DNA of 64,000 nucleotides from positions 58,926 through 122,925 of the forward strand of contig NZ_MDEE01000012.1 of the NCBI RefSeq assembly GCF_002939865.1, read 5' to 3'. Positions 1-11,732 of the stretch are shown piece by piece. Source of the stretch: Xanthomonas dyei (GTDB lineage: Bacteria; Pseudomonadota; Gammaproteobacteria; Xanthomonadales; Xanthomonadaceae). The notes below the pieces were generated by a model. That model saw only the letters and a program-made list of their open reading frames with translations. It was not told where the DNA came from and did no database searches. How positions within the stretch are numbered: the stretch's first letter is position 1; every line of letters begins with the position of its first letter. The translations under genes and the position numbers were made by a program.

Positions 1-174
1 TCTGAGCTCGATCGGCACCATCAGGCCAGCGTGCTGCAGCGCCTTGCCGCCGCACCAGCGCAAGTGCTGATCACTGCGACGGAAACGCCTCCCGGCCTGG
101 CTGAGGCCGGCAAGCTCCTGCATCGGTTCCACGTGGAACACGGCAACGTCAGCCCTGGGGTCGCGGCTGACTAA
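1..174 (+). CDS. recF: DNA replication/repair protein RecF, C-terminal end (partial)
   Basis: The first 57 codons in frame 1 read SELDRHHQASVLQRL and end at a TAA at 172-174. An SELD tetrapeptide followed by a helix and a TATE element is typical of the ABC-ATPase C-terminal lobe of RecF (D-loop/Walker B region). RecF loads RecA at gapped DNA during repair. Its position directly before gyrB matches the conserved dnaA-dnaN-recF-gyrB order. The 5' part lies outside the window. Confidence 0.85.
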   Translation, partial: SELDRHHQASVLQRLAAAPAQVLITATETPPGLAEAGKLLHRFHVEHGNVSPGVAAD

Positions 175-180
175 AGGCAC

Positions 181-2875
<2,695 letters not shown>

Positions 2876-2942
2876 GCCGCCTGTGTCGTACCGGCGCGAC
2901 GCTGCGGCGTTGTGCCGGCGACCCGGTGTTTTCAGGACGACG

Positions 2943-3779
2943 ATGAGCACAGACCTTCCGCTCTCCCCGGCACCGCGCCGCGCTGCCGGCCGTCCCCCGC
3001 TGCCGCCCGTGCTGCTCGGTTTCGGCATCGACGTCTTGATCGCCGTCGGCCTGTTGCTCAGCCTGAGCGTGGCCGGTTTTGCGATCTGGGGGGCGATACG
3101 GGGCATCGGGTACGCGCAGACCGCCAAGGCGCAGGGCCTGACGCCCTCCCCTGCCGAGGTGATGGCCGCGATCGGCCAACCCGGGGTGATGGTGCAATTG
3201 CTCACTGCCCTGGTCAGCACCGCCACGCCGGCGGTGCTGCTGTACTACTGGCGTCGCCGCGCCACGCCAGTTGAGCAGGTGGCCTCGCGCGCAGCGGCGC
3301 GTCGTGCGTCCACCTGGGGCTGGACCGCCCTGATCGCCACCGCGGTCTTTGTGCTCAGCAACCTGGTCAGCGTGGCCGCTTCGGCACTGGGAATCAAACC
3401 GGTGCCGACCAACCTGCCGCTGATGGAAGAAGCCATCCAGCAGTGGCCGCTGGCCCTGGTGCTGTTCGCGGTGGTGATCGCCCCGGCCTACGAGGAACTG
3501 TTGTTTCGGCGTGTGTTGTTCGGTCGCCTGCTGGCCGCCGGTCGCCCCTGGCTGGGGGTCGTCCTGAGCGGCGTACTGTTTGCACTGGTGCATGAAGTGC
3601 CCGGCATCAGCGGCAATGGCCCGGCCGCCATCGCCCAGCTCTGGCTGGTCTACGGCAGCATGGGCGCAGCATTTGCCTGGCTGTACTGGCGCACCGGCAC
3701 GCTGTGGGCGCCGATCGCCGCGCACGGTATCAACAACGCCACCGCCCTGGCCGCGCTGTACTTTTTCGGGATCGGCTAA
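2943..3779 (+). CDS. CPBP family intramembrane metalloprotease (CAAX protease/Abi family)
   Basis: A 278-residue polytopic membrane protein. The ATG at 2943 was chosen because the upstream in-frame stretch has no plausible start signal. It carries the three ABI/CPBP signature motifs: EExxxR at 184-189 (EELLFR), a His at 217 after a hydrophobic segment (FALVHE), and HxxxN at 261-265 (HGINN). These form the intramembrane metal/glutamate active site of the Rce1-like family. Bacterial members are mostly of unknown substrate; prenyl-CAAX processing should not be assumed. It starts 67 bp after gyrB with no evident terminator between them, so readthrough from gyrB is possible. Confidence 0.85.
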   Translation: MSTDLPLSPAPRRAAGRPPLPPVLLGFGIDVLIAVGLLLSLSVAGFAIWGAIRGIGYAQTAKAQGLTPSPAEVMAAIGQPGVMVQLLTALVSTATPAVLLYYWRRRATPVEQVASRAAARRASTWGWTALIATAVFVLSNLVSVAASALGIKPVPTNLPLMEEAIQQWPLALVLFAVVIAPAYEELLFRRVLFGRLLAAGRPWLGVVLSGVLFALVHEVPGISGNGPAAIAQLWLVYGSMGAAFAWLYWRTGTLWAPIAAHGINNATALAALYFFGIG

Positions 3780-3928
3780 GCCGGCTCAGCTCCGCGACTG
3801 GGTGCTGCCAGGCCACCGACGTCAGCGCTTGCGATCCATCCGTCCGTCACTTTCAGCCCCATACAGAGCGCCCCGTGAGCGTCTATCTGATCGCTGATCG
3901 CTGCGTTTTGCTGGCCGATCCAGGCCGC

Positions 3929-3960
3929 TTGACGAAAAGTTAAGACGAGCCTGCCAAAAT
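3929..3960 (+). promoter_or_regulatory. Candidate sigma70 promoter of the M48 peptidase gene
   Basis: TTGACG at 3929-3934 is followed after 17 bases by an AT-rich TGCCAAAAT at 3952-3960. The ATG of the M48 gene is 24 bp further on. The -10 is a poor match, so this is tentative. Confidence 0.35.
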
Positions 3961-3984
3961 GGTCGCCTGAGTCAGGGGGATCGA

Positions 3985-4791
3985 ATGAAAGTCAGGCTGT
4001 TGATCGTTGTTGCCGTGCTCGCGTTGACGGCATGTGCCACCACAACTTCGCCGACCGGCCGCCGACAGGTGGTGGGTGGGGTGTCGCAGGAGCAGCTCGA
4101 CCAGTTGGGCGCGCAGTCGTTCGCGCAGACCAAGGCCAAGGAAAAAGTCAGCACCGACGGCAAGCAGAACGCCTACGTGCAGTGCGTGGTCAATGCACTG
4201 GTGGCCCAATTGCCGCCGCAATGGCGCGAAACCAAGTGGGAAACCGCTTTGTTCGTCGATGACGAAGCCAACGCCTTCGCCTTGCCTGGCGGCAAGGTCG
4301 GGGTCAACACCGGCATCTTCACTGTGGCCAAGACGCAGGACCAGCTGGCTGCCGTGCTGGGGCACGAAATCGGGCACGTGATTTCGCGCCACCATGAAGA
4401 GCGCATCACCCGCCAGCTCGGCGCACAGACCGGCCTGGGCATCATCGGCGCCCTTGCTGGCGCAGCCTATGGCGATGGCGCGGCCAGTGCGGTGAACCAG
4501 GTCGGCGGCATGACCGCGCAGACGGTGTTCCTGCTGCCCGGCTCGCGCACCCAGGAAAGCGAAGCTGACGTGGTCGGTCAGCGCCTGATGGCGCAAGCCG
4601 GCTTCGACCCGGCCCAGGCGGTCACGCTGTGGCAGAACATGATGGCTGCCAGCGGCAGTCGCCAACCGCAATGGCTGTCCACCCACCCCGACCCGACCAA
4701 CCGCATTCGCGAGCTGCAGGCCGACGTCAATCAGCTCGAACCGGTGTACCAGCAGGCTCGGCAGGCCGGACGCGCTCCACGGTGCGGTTAG
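3985..4791 (+). CDS. M48 family zinc metallopeptidase lipoprotein
   Basis: A 268-residue protein with a lipoprotein signal peptide (LTACA lipobox, Cys at about 18). It probably acts in the periplasm attached to a membrane. The zinc motif HEIGH is at 127-131 and the third ligand is Glu191 in ESEAD (ExxAD). The C-terminal half has the family's ADxxGQRLMAQAGFDP region and a THPDP motif. It resembles LoiP/YggG- and BepA-type peptidases, which take part in outer-membrane protein quality control; assignment to that role is by family only. It starts after a ~200 bp gap with its own candidate promoter. Confidence 0.9.
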   Translation: MKVRLLIVVAVLALTACATTTSPTGRRQVVGGVSQEQLDQLGAQSFAQTKAKEKVSTDGKQNAYVQCVVNALVAQLPPQWRETKWETALFVDDEANAFALPGGKVGVNTGIFTVAKTQDQLAAVLGHEIGHVISRHHEERITRQLGAQTGLGIIGALAGAAYGDGAASAVNQVGGMTAQTVFLLPGSRTQESEADVVGQRLMAQAGFDPAQAVTLWQNMMAASGSRQPQWLSTHPDPTNRIRELQADVNQLEPVYQQARQAGRAPRCG

Positions 4792-5077
4792 GTGCTTGGC
4801 GAAGGGACGCTGCCATCGATGCTGACGTGTATCCAAGATCGTCCAGTTGCCTGCTGCTGCAGGCGCGTAGTGACGCGCAGCCGCCACCGCACGCTCACTT
4901 CCGATGCCTTACCGTTAGCCGCCCTAAGCGCATGCCCTACGTCCCGATTGCCGCACCACAACATGGAAACCGTTTTCGGGAACTGAGACTTTCTGCTAAG
5001 TTTGCCGGCTCAGATTTTTCGTACAGCTTCCATTCCGCTTTTCGCACCGCCCAACGGCGGCTCGTCCGAGGTGAAAC

Positions 5078-6274
5078 ATGAAACTGCTCAACCGCAAGCA
5101 AGCCCTGTTGTCCCTGTTCATCGCAGCGTCCCTGGGCGGGGCTGTGGTGACCGATGCGGTCGCGCAGTCGGACCGCTCTTCCGAGCGTGCCGCGCGTAAG
5201 TCCAAGGGCAACGGCAAGGCCGAAGAACTGTATCCGCAGTCGACCCGTCAGGCACCGACGATCAAGCCGTCGTCCAAGTTGAGCAGTAAGCTGCAGAAGC
5301 TGATCGAAACCTTCAACAAGGGCGAAGATTACCCGGGCGTGCGCAGCCAGGCCGACGAGATCCTGGCCAACAGCGCCGCCAACGAAGCCGACAAGGCGCT
5401 GGCCGCCCAGTTGGCCGCGCAGGCCGCCTACAACTTGGACGACACCGCCGGCGCCAAGAAGTATCTGCAACAGGCCATCGGCCTGAATGCGCTGGACAAC
5501 AACGGCCAGTTCCAGTCGATGTTGATGCTGGCGCAGCTGCAGCTGCAGGACGATCAGCAGGCCGAAGGTCTGGCCACGCTGGACAAGTATCTGGACGAGA
5601 GCAAGTCGCAGCGTCCGGAAGACCTGATCCTCAAGGGTCAGGCGCTGTACCAGGCTGAGCGCTACAAGGAAGCGATTCCGGTATTGAAGCAGGCCATCGC
5701 CGCCTCGCCCGAGCCGAAGGACACCTGGAACCAGTTGCTGATGGCCTCGTACGCCGAAGCTGGCCAGACCGGTGAAGCCGTGGCCGCCGCCGAGGCACTC
5801 GCCGCCAAGACGCCCAACGACAAGAAGGCCCAACTCAATCTGGCCAGCATGTACATGCAGGCCGATCAGATGGACAAGGCTGCCGGCGTGATGGACAAGC
5901 TGCGTGCCGCGGGCCAGTTGACCGAAGAAAAGGAATACAAGCAGTTGTATTCCATCTACGCCAACACCGAGAACAAGGAAAAGGACGTCATCGCGGTCAT
6001 CAATGAAGGTATGCAAAAAGGCATCCTCAAGCCCGATTATCAGACATACCTTGCGCTGGCACAGTCCTATTACTACAGCGAGGATGTGCCGAAGGCGATC
6101 GAGAACTGGCAGAAAGCCGCACCGCTTTCCAAGGACGGCGAGACCTATCTGAATCTGGCCAAGGTGCTGCATTCGGAAGGTCGCATCCCGGAGGCCAAGC
6201 AGGCCGCGCAGCAGGCGATCGCTAAGGGCGTCAAAAAACCCGAAGACGCCAAGAAGATCATCAACCTGAAGTAG
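5078..6274 (+). CDS. Secreted tetratricopeptide-repeat protein upstream of tonB
   Basis: A 398-residue protein with a classical signal peptide (about 30 residues, ending AVAQS) and then helical repeats rich in Ala/Leu/Lys. TPR-like units are recognisable from about residue 85 to the end, for example DDTAGAKKYLQQAIGLNA, AERYKEAIPVLKQAIAASP and GRIPEAKQAAQQAIAKG. TPR arrays are protein-binding scaffolds, and this one should lie in the periplasm. It sits directly before tonB (152 bp) and may assist the TonB complex, but that is positional inference. GGTGA before the ATG supplies a ribosome-binding site. Confidence 0.8.
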   Translation: MKLLNRKQALLSLFIAASLGGAVVTDAVAQSDRSSERAARKSKGNGKAEELYPQSTRQAPTIKPSSKLSSKLQKLIETFNKGEDYPGVRSQADEILANSAANEADKALAAQLAAQAAYNLDDTAGAKKYLQQAIGLNALDNNGQFQSMLMLAQLQLQDDQQAEGLATLDKYLDESKSQRPEDLILKGQALYQAERYKEAIPVLKQAIAASPEPKDTWNQLLMASYAEAGQTGEAVAAAEALAAKTPNDKKAQLNLASMYMQADQMDKAAGVMDKLRAAGQLTEEKEYKQLYSIYANTENKEKDVIAVINEGMQKGILKPDYQTYLALAQSYYYSEDVPKAIENWQKAAPLSKDGETYLNLAKVLHSEGRIPEAKQAAQQAIAKGVKKPEDAKKIINLK

Positions 6275-6426
6275 AAAAGAAAATAAACCCCCGAAATCCC
6301 TGTGTTTTTAGTGGTTACAGGACTCGGGATTGGTATAAGCTTGGGAGTTCCTGCGGTGTCAAAGCCGTCCGAAAACCTGGGGATCATCACAGTGATCCGG
6401 GCCCCCACTGAAAGAGCCATTGGCGC

Positions 6427-7098
6427 ATGACGGAACAACTCGTTATCCACAGGCATGACTATGATGCCGGGAACCAGGGTCTGAGCTGGGCCCGCATTAT
6501 CGGTATTGCTTTTGTAATTGCCCTGCACCTCACTGCACTGATGATGTTGCTGATTCCTGCAGTGGCGCCGAAGGCTCCGGCAGAGAAGGAGCGCACCACC
6601 ATGGTGACCCTGGTGGATGCACCGCCTCCTCCCCCGCCGCCGCCGCCGCCGCCGCCGCCGGAAGACAAGCCGCCACCGCCGGTCAAGAATCTGTCGCCGC
6701 CGAAGCCGTCACCGGTTCCGCCGCCGCCGGAAGCGCCGGTGGTCGATGTTCCCGAACCGCGTCCTAGCGATATCGTCACGCCGCCGAGCCCGCCGTCTCC
6801 GCCGCAACCGCCGAGTGACATCGGCGCCAGTGTCGATATCTCGTCCAAGAACATGAACCCGCCGAAGTACCCGCCAGCAGCGTTCCGTGCCGGCGTCCAA
6901 GGTGAGGTCATCCTGATCGTGGATGTGGATGCGAGCGGCAACGTGACCAATGTGTCGGTCGAAAAGTCCAGCCGCAACCGCGACCTTGACCGTGCCGCGA
7001 TGGACGCAGCACGCAAGTGGAAGTTCAACGCCTCCACTGTCAACGGGCAGAAAGCCGCCGGACGTGTCCGCGTCCCGGTCAACTTTGCTCTGAACTGA
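6427..7098 (+). CDS. tonB: TonB energy-transducing protein
   Basis: A 223-residue TonB. There is a single N-terminal anchor helix at about 19-43 that includes a membrane His (H34). A long periplasmic proline-rich spacer follows at about 66-130, with a run of 13 consecutive prolines. The C-terminal TonB domain is at about 145-223, with the conserved block from YPPAAFRAGVQGEV to DLDRAAMDAARKWKF. It couples the ExbB/ExbD proton channel to outer-membrane TonB-dependent receptors. Part of the polyproline stretch is encoded by nine CCG triplets in a row (6634-6660). A small hairpin separates it from exbB. In X. campestris this cluster is known to be needed for ferric iron uptake. Confidence 0.95.
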   Translation: MTEQLVIHRHDYDAGNQGLSWARIIGIAFVIALHLTALMMLLIPAVAPKAPAEKERTTMVTLVDAPPPPPPPPPPPPPEDKPPPPVKNLSPPKPSPVPPPPEAPVVDVPEPRPSDIVTPPSPPSPPQPPSDIGASVDISSKNMNPPKYPPAAFRAGVQGEVILIVDVDASGNVTNVSVEKSSRNRDLDRAAMDAARKWKFNASTVNGQKAAGRVRVPVNFALN

Positions 7099-7104
7099 TC
7101 CCAC

Positions 7105-7124
7105 GGGCCGGCTACGGCCGGCCC
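7105..7124 (+). terminator. tonB-exbB intercistronic hairpin
   Basis: Perfect 8 bp arms GGGCCGGC/GCCGGCCC with a TACG loop. No U-tract follows, so it may be an RNA-stabilising or attenuating structure rather than a full terminator. Confidence 0.45.
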
Positions 7125-7183
7125 AGGATCCTGTCTTCCTTTCGCTCCACCCTTCATCACCACACACAACAAAGGTAAGCGTC

Positions 7184-7945
7184 ATGCTGCAGGAATTCTT
7201 TATCGCCGCCGCTGCAGGGGGCTCCAATCCGTCGGCCGCTCTGTCGCAGATGGGCTTCGAGCACTTGATCACGGAAATGACCTCCAGCCCCGGCGACTTC
7301 GCCGTGTCTTGGGTCGTGTTGATCACCCTGATCGCTATGTCCGCCGCCTCCTGGTACTGGACTGTCATCAACATCTTCCGCGCCACCCGCCTGAAGAGCG
7401 CTGCTGACCGCGTCACCACCGCATTCTGGGATGCCCCGAATGCCCAGGACGCGATCCGCGCAATGGAAGAACAGCCGGCTTCCGAGCCGTTCTCGAAGAT
7501 CGCGCTGGACGCAGCCCAGGCTGCTGCTCACCACCAGCGTGCCGAAGGCAGCACCGGTGGTCTGGGCGAGAGCCTGAGCCGTTCGGAGTTCGTCGACCGC
7601 GCTCTGCGTCAGGCCGTGACCCGCGAAAGCACCAAGCTGCAGTCGGGCATGACCCTGCTGGCCACCGTCGGTGCGACCGCGCCGTTCGTCGGTCTGCTCG
7701 GTACCGTCTGGGGCATCTACGGCGCGCTGATCAAGATCGGTGCAACCGGTTCGGCTTCCATCGACGCCGTTGCCGGCCCGGTGGGTGAAGCGCTGATCAT
7801 GACCGCGATCGGTCTGTTCGTCGCTATCCCGGCCGTGTTCGCGTTCAACTTCTTCTCCAAGGTCAACAGCTCGGTGATCGCCAAGTTCGACACCTTTGCT
7901 CACGACCTGCACGACTTCTTCGCCACCGGTTCGCGCGTTCGCTAA
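7184..7945 (+). CDS. exbB: ExbB proton-channel subunit of the TonB system
   Basis: A 253-residue inner-membrane protein of the ExbB/TolQ/MotA family. Three transmembrane segments are visible: about 41-66, 154-181 (LLATVGATAPFVGLLGTVWG, the family signature) and 202-224 (EALIMTAIGLFVAIPAVFAF). It forms the pentameric channel around ExbD that powers TonB. AAAGG precedes the ATG. It is followed by exbD1 after 46 bp, the same operon order as described for X. campestris. Confidence 0.95.
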   Translation: MLQEFFIAAAAGGSNPSAALSQMGFEHLITEMTSSPGDFAVSWVVLITLIAMSAASWYWTVINIFRATRLKSAADRVTTAFWDAPNAQDAIRAMEEQPASEPFSKIALDAAQAAAHHQRAEGSTGGLGESLSRSEFVDRALRQAVTRESTKLQSGMTLLATVGATAPFVGLLGTVWGIYGALIKIGATGSASIDAVAGPVGEALIMTAIGLFVAIPAVFAFNFFSKVNSSVIAKFDTFAHDLHDFFATGSRVR

Positions 7946-7991
7946 TCCGGTCGTAAAGAACGCCTTCGCAACGATTTAGACGGAGCCCGTT

Positions 7992-8414
<423 letters not shown>

Positions 8415-8417
8415 GCC

Positions 8418-8831
8418 ATGGCATTTAGTACTGGTGGAAGCCGTGGGCCGATGGCCGACATCAACGTCACGCCCCTCGTGGACGTGATGCTGGTGCTGCT
8501 GATCATCTTCATTGTGACCGCGCCGATCATGACGTATCCGATCGCCGTGGATCTGCCGCAGCGGGTGCTCAACCCGCCACCGCAGACGACTGAGCCGCCG
8601 CCGCCGATCGAATTGCGGATCGACGCGAGCAACCAGGTGTTCTGGAACAACAGCCCGACGCCGGTTGATCAGTTGCAGCAGAAGATGGAAGAAGTGGTCC
8701 AGGCCGATCCGACCAATCAGCCGGAACTGCGCATCGATGCAAATCAGGATGCGGAGTACGAAGTGATGGCGAAGGTACTGGCCGCTGCGAAGAACTCGCA
8801 GATGAAGAAAATCGGTTTCATGCAGCAGTAA
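8418..8831 (+). CDS. exbD2: ExbD biopolymer transport protein, second copy
   Basis: A 137-residue ExbD paralogue with the same N-terminal block ([18 protein letters not shown], Asp22). Its periplasmic domain ends in a conserved [20 protein letters not shown] segment. It is translationally close to exbD1 and is followed by a strong terminator. In X. campestris pv. campestris exbD2 has been reported as dispensable for ferric iron uptake but involved in the hypersensitive response on pepper; transfer of that role to this strain is inference. Confidence 0.95.
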   Translation: MAFSTGGSRGPMADINVTPLVDVMLVLLIIFIVTAPIMTYPIAVDLPQRVLNPPPQTTEPPPPIELRIDASNQVFWNNSPTPVDQLQQKMEEVVQADPTNQPELRIDANQDAEYEVMAKVLAAAKNSQMKKIGFMQQ

Positions 8832-8874
8832 ACGCATCTGCAATACCGCAACACAACAGTCATGACGCGACTGC

Positions 8875-8904
8875 AACGCCACCGGCAACGGTGGCGTTTT
8901 TTTT
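8875..8904 (+). terminator. Rho-independent terminator after exbD2
   Basis: Perfect 10 bp stem AACGCCACCG/CGGTGGCGTT with a GCAA tetraloop, ending in a run of eight T (8897-8904). It closes the tonB-exbB-exbD1-exbD2 cluster. Confidence 0.92.
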
Positions 8905-9052
8905 GCCTGCGACATGTGGGTTGGTGACAGCGCATCTGCGATCTCATCTGCTTGATCACATGAGAAAGCAGGTGGACTGTTCTCCTTGCAAGCGCGAGAT
9001 ACCGAGAATAGCCGGAAGCGATTTAGAAGAGCTCACAAAACGGCTGTGCTCA

Positions 9053-9164
9053 CCGCCACGTGGACGCGGCTGGTGGTCGGGAGCGGCATGCACCACTCGT
9101 ACACTCCGGTTTTTAGCGCACCATCCACACCGCTTGACAACTGCTCGCTACGTTCTGTTGGCCG
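9053..9164 (-). repeat. Dispersed ~110 bp intergenic repeat, copy B
   Basis: Reverse orientation. It matches copies C and D best, sharing an AACAGAACGTAGCGAGCAGT block, a GGTGTGGATGGTGCGC block, ACCGGAGTGTACGAGTGG and an ACCAGCCGCGTCC closing block. It lies between exbD2 and exbD3, in the same orientation as copy C on the other side of exbD3. Confidence 0.75.
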
Positions 9165-9631
9165 TTCTTTATGCAGAAGACTTCTCATTGCAGATAATGT
9201 CAATGAAAGCGACTTTCTCGCTTCGAGATTATCTTTGCTTAATCCGCACCGCTCTCTGAAATGGTGGCGACTACCAATGACGTGGGCAAGGCGGTATATG
9301 TGTGTACAAACGCCTGGCGTTGCGTAGAGCCACATAAAGACCAATCAGAGAGCAACGTCGGATGTTTACACATTGTGGATCGACACTTTTGGGCGATGAG
9401 TTAGACAACAGCTAGCTACACAACACATTGCATGCAGCCGGACCACGAATCCAAACGTTTATGCGATCAGCTATGCGTCTGCTTGGGCGCGCGATTCTTC
9501 GCAGAAACACCCCGCTCCCACGTTCACGGCCGTCAATGCTGCGACAAAACTCGATGCCTCTTCCATGGCGTGTTTCCAGGTGTATGCTCGGCCATGCAAC
9601 ACCCACGATCACAACGGCACCGGAGGCAGTC

Positions 9632-10039
9632 ATGGCTTTCAGTACAACAGGGAATCGGGGACCACTGGCGGAGATCAATGTCACGCCGCTGGTGGATGTC
9701 ATGTTGGTGTTGTTGATCATCTTTATCGTCACCGCGCCGATGGTGACGCGCACGATCACGCTGGATCTGCCGCAGTCCACCCGCCAGCCGCGCGTGCCGC
9801 TGGAGCCGCCTGCACCGATCGCCTTGCGGCTTGATGCCGAAGGCCAGGTGTTCTGGAATGCCAGCCCGGTGAGCTTGCAGGACCTGCAGCCGCGTTTGAT
9901 CGAACAGATGCGCCAGACGGCCGGCAATCAGCCGGAGGTACGTATCGCTGCCAATCAGGATGCCGAATACGCGGTTCTGGCCAAGGTGCTGGCAGCAGCC
10001 AAGAACGCGCAGGTAGAGCCCATCGCTTTCGTACAATAA
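9632..10039 (+). CDS. ExbD-family protein, third copy (exbD2-like)
   Basis: A 135-residue ExbD paralogue. The start at 9632 is set by GGAGG 5 bp upstream and by alignment with exbD2; the open frame extends upstream to 9428 without homology. It has the same [19 protein letters not shown] helix (Asp22) and is closest to exbD2: the C-terminal [20 protein letters not shown] segment is nearly the same. It is cut off from the tonB operon by a terminator and 800 bp, so it needs its own promoter. Direct copies of the dispersed repeat lie on both sides. It probably arose by exbD2 duplication; whether it works with ExbB is unknown. Confidence 0.9.
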   Translation: MAFSTTGNRGPLAEINVTPLVDVMLVLLIIFIVTAPMVTRTITLDLPQSTRQPRVPLEPPAPIALRLDAEGQVFWNASPVSLQDLQPRLIEQMRQTAGNQPEVRIAANQDAEYAVLAKVLAAAKNAQVEPIAFVQ

Positions 10040-10073
10040 GTCGCGAAGGGACAGCGCGTGCAGTGCAGGCGTC

Positions 10074-10119
10074 CGACTGGCTCACGCAGCGTAGCTCGAT
10101 ACGCTGCGTGAGCCAGTCG
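10074..10119. repeat. Long perfect palindrome downstream of exbD3
   Basis: Arms 10074-10093 and 10100-10119 are exact 20 bp reverse complements, with loop GCTCGA. There is no T-run on either side. It may act as a terminator-like or REP-like structure 35 bp after the exbD3 stop. Confidence 0.85.
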
Positions 10120-10370
10120 AGATGGATGTGGAAGCAATGCAGCACCGCTCGCCCATCCGACTGGCTTGCCGTGACGCGTCGTTGGCAGCGTTACAGGCTG
10201 CTGTGTGGGTTGATCCTCAGGCGCCGCGGCGTGTGCATCCCCGTCCTGGCGCCAAGCGGCGTTCTTCTCTGGCCTTGCTTGTCTGCGGCCAACCGGCCGG
10301 ACGGCGTAGAGAGAGTATTTGGCAGACCTTGAGTGGTTAACAGACTAGATCGGAAAATAGACCTACTACG

Positions 10371-10485
10371 CAGCCAACAGGCGGGCGCGGCTGGTGCGTG
10401 ATTCGGCATGTACCACGCATGCGTTCCGGCTCTGAGTGCGCTGTGTACACCCACCTGCCCACTGCTCACTACGTTCTGTTGGCAG
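10371..10485 (-). repeat. Dispersed ~110 bp intergenic repeat, copy C
   Basis: Reverse orientation. The blocks AACAGAACGTAGTGAGCAGT, AGGTGGGTGTACACAGCGC, AGCCGGAACGC, CGTGGTACATGCCG and CCAGCCGCGCCCGCCTG align with copies B and D. It lies in the convergent exbD3/pdxJ spacer. Confidence 0.75.
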
Positions 10486-10615
10486 TTTTTGTAAGGTGCA
10501 CGCAAGCGTCGCTGCAAGGCGCATCGTCTAACGCAGCCACTCGGTGCGCCGCGCACGGTTGGCGAACCAAACACCGAATACGAAAAACACAGCTACGAAA
10601 ACTACACGCGGTGGC

Positions 10616-11380
10616 CTACGTGTGCGTACCCACGCCGCGCAGCAGCTGCACATATGCCCGCACGGTCGCATCCAGGCCTGCATACAAGGCCTCGCTGATC
10701 AGCGCGTGGCCGATCGACACTTCCAGCACGCCGGGCACGGCGGCGAGAAAATCGCCAAGGTTGGTTTGCGACAGATCATGCCCGGCGTTGATTCCCAAGC
10801 CTGCGGCAGCGGCACGCCGCGCGGCGTCGGCAAATAGGGCTAGTGCCGTCTGCGGCTGCCCGCTGGCATGCGCGTGCGCGTACGGACCGGTGTACAACTC
10901 GATACGGTCCGCACCCAGCGCGGCAGCCTGGTCAAGACGCGGATTGCCGGCATCCACAAACAGGCTGACCCGGCTACCGAGCGCCTTGAACGCAGCGATC
11001 AGTTCGCCCAGGTGCGCGGTGTCCTGCGCAAAATCAAAACCGTGGTCGGAGGTCAGCTGTCCATCGCCGTCGGGTACCAGAGTGACCTGCTCCGGGCGTG
11101 TGGCACGGCACAGTTCCAGCAGCCCCGGATAGCCGGCGCGCGGCGGTGCGAATGGATTGCCTTCGATATTGAACTCGACACCGTGTTCGCGCGTGAGCGC
11201 GCTCAGCGCCCGCACGTCGTCGGCGCGGATATGCCGTTGGTCCGGACGCGGATGCACGGTAATGCCGTGCGCGCCGGCGGCGATGCAGGTGCGTGCTGCC
11301 TGCACCACATCCGGGTCGTGCCCACCGCGGGAGTTGCGCACTACCGCGATCTTGTTGACGTTGACGCTGAGCTGGGTCAC
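10616..11380 (-). CDS. pdxJ: Pyridoxine 5'-phosphate synthase PdxJ
   Basis: A cytosolic TIM-barrel enzyme that condenses 3-amino-2-oxopropyl phosphate with 1-deoxy-D-xylulose 5-phosphate to form pyridoxine 5'-phosphate, in the DXP-dependent vitamin B6 pathway. It has 254 residues from the GTG at 11380 ([10 protein letters not shown]), close to the usual 240-260. Family landmarks are [17 protein letters not shown] at the N-terminus, [26 protein letters not shown] and LGINAGHDL. The longer open frame upstream is a shadow of the small membrane gene. It is the last gene of a minus-strand trio with the small membrane protein and cls. Confidence 0.95.
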   Translation of the reverse strand: MTQLSVNVNKIAVVRNSRGGHDPDVVQAARTCIAAGAHGITVHPRPDQRHIRADDVRALSALTREHGVEFNIEGNPFAPPRAGYPGLLELCRATRPEQVTLVPDGDGQLTSDHGFDFAQDTAHLGELIAAFKALGSRVSLFVDAGNPRLDQAAALGADRIELYTGPYAHAHASGQPQTALALFADAARRAAAAGLGINAGHDLSQTNLGDFLAAVPGVLEVSIGHALISEALYAGLDATVRAYVQLLRGVGTHT

Positions 11381-11391
11381 GACATCGTTCT

Positions 11392-11661
11392 CTACGCTTG
11401 CGGCTCGCCGTCGCGGGTTGCTGCCAGCGCCGCGGCCTTGCGGGCCTCGGCCAGCTCGCGCAGCCGGCGCAGTTCGGCCGGGTCGATCATGCTGCTGGTG
11501 TCGCGCTGGGTATCGTCCATGCGCGCGGCGAACCAGCCGCGGGTCCACAACAGCAGCAACAGCAACGCCACCAATAGCGACACCACCAGCAACCACACGT
11601 GCGGCGTGCTGAAAGCCAGCACCAGCGCACCCAGTGCCATAAGCAGAAACAGCCAGTGCAT
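11392..11661 (-). CDS. Small two-helix membrane protein, unknown function
   Basis: An 89-residue protein. It has two closely spaced hydrophobic helices (about 3-20 and 22-40, very Leu-rich), then a short charged cytosolic tail with [19 protein letters not shown], probably helical. A GGAG-type site precedes the ATG (GGGGAGCTCGTC). It lies 71 bp after cls and 11 bp before pdxJ, in the same direction, so it is probably co-transcribed. I do not recognise a named family. Confidence 0.65.
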   Translation of the reverse strand: MHWLFLLMALGALVLAFSTPHVWLLVVSLLVALLLLLLWTRGWFAARMDDTQRDTSSMIDPAELRRLRELAEARKAAALAATRDGEPQA

Positions 11662-11732
11662 GACGAGCTCCCCAATGAGTGGCGGCAGTGTAGCGCCGCG
11701 CCCGCTCTGGTTCCACGTGGGCCGGGGGCGGC

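Larger units (their letters stand above)
8832..9631. other. Gene-free spacer between exbD2 and exbD3
   Basis: About 800 bases. It holds the exbD2 terminator and repeat copy B, and is otherwise unassigned and somewhat AT-richer around 9170-9430. Short open frames here run through the repeat or terminator and look non-coding. Confidence 0.6.
10040..10615. other. Gene-free spacer between exbD3 and pdxJ (convergent)
   Basis: About 580 bases. It contains a 20 bp-arm perfect palindrome and repeat copy C. No convincing gene is seen; the short frames are shadows of the repeat. Confidence 0.6.

Noticed and set aside
9033..9344. Minus-strand small protein near exbD3
   Set aside because: Most of its length is translation of repeat copy B. 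The same happens with a frame over copy C, so neither is a gene.
9428..9631. N-terminal extension of exbD3 (203-residue form)
   Set aside because: The extra residues lack ExbD similarity, and GGAGG stands right before the ATG at 9632, which aligns with exbD2.
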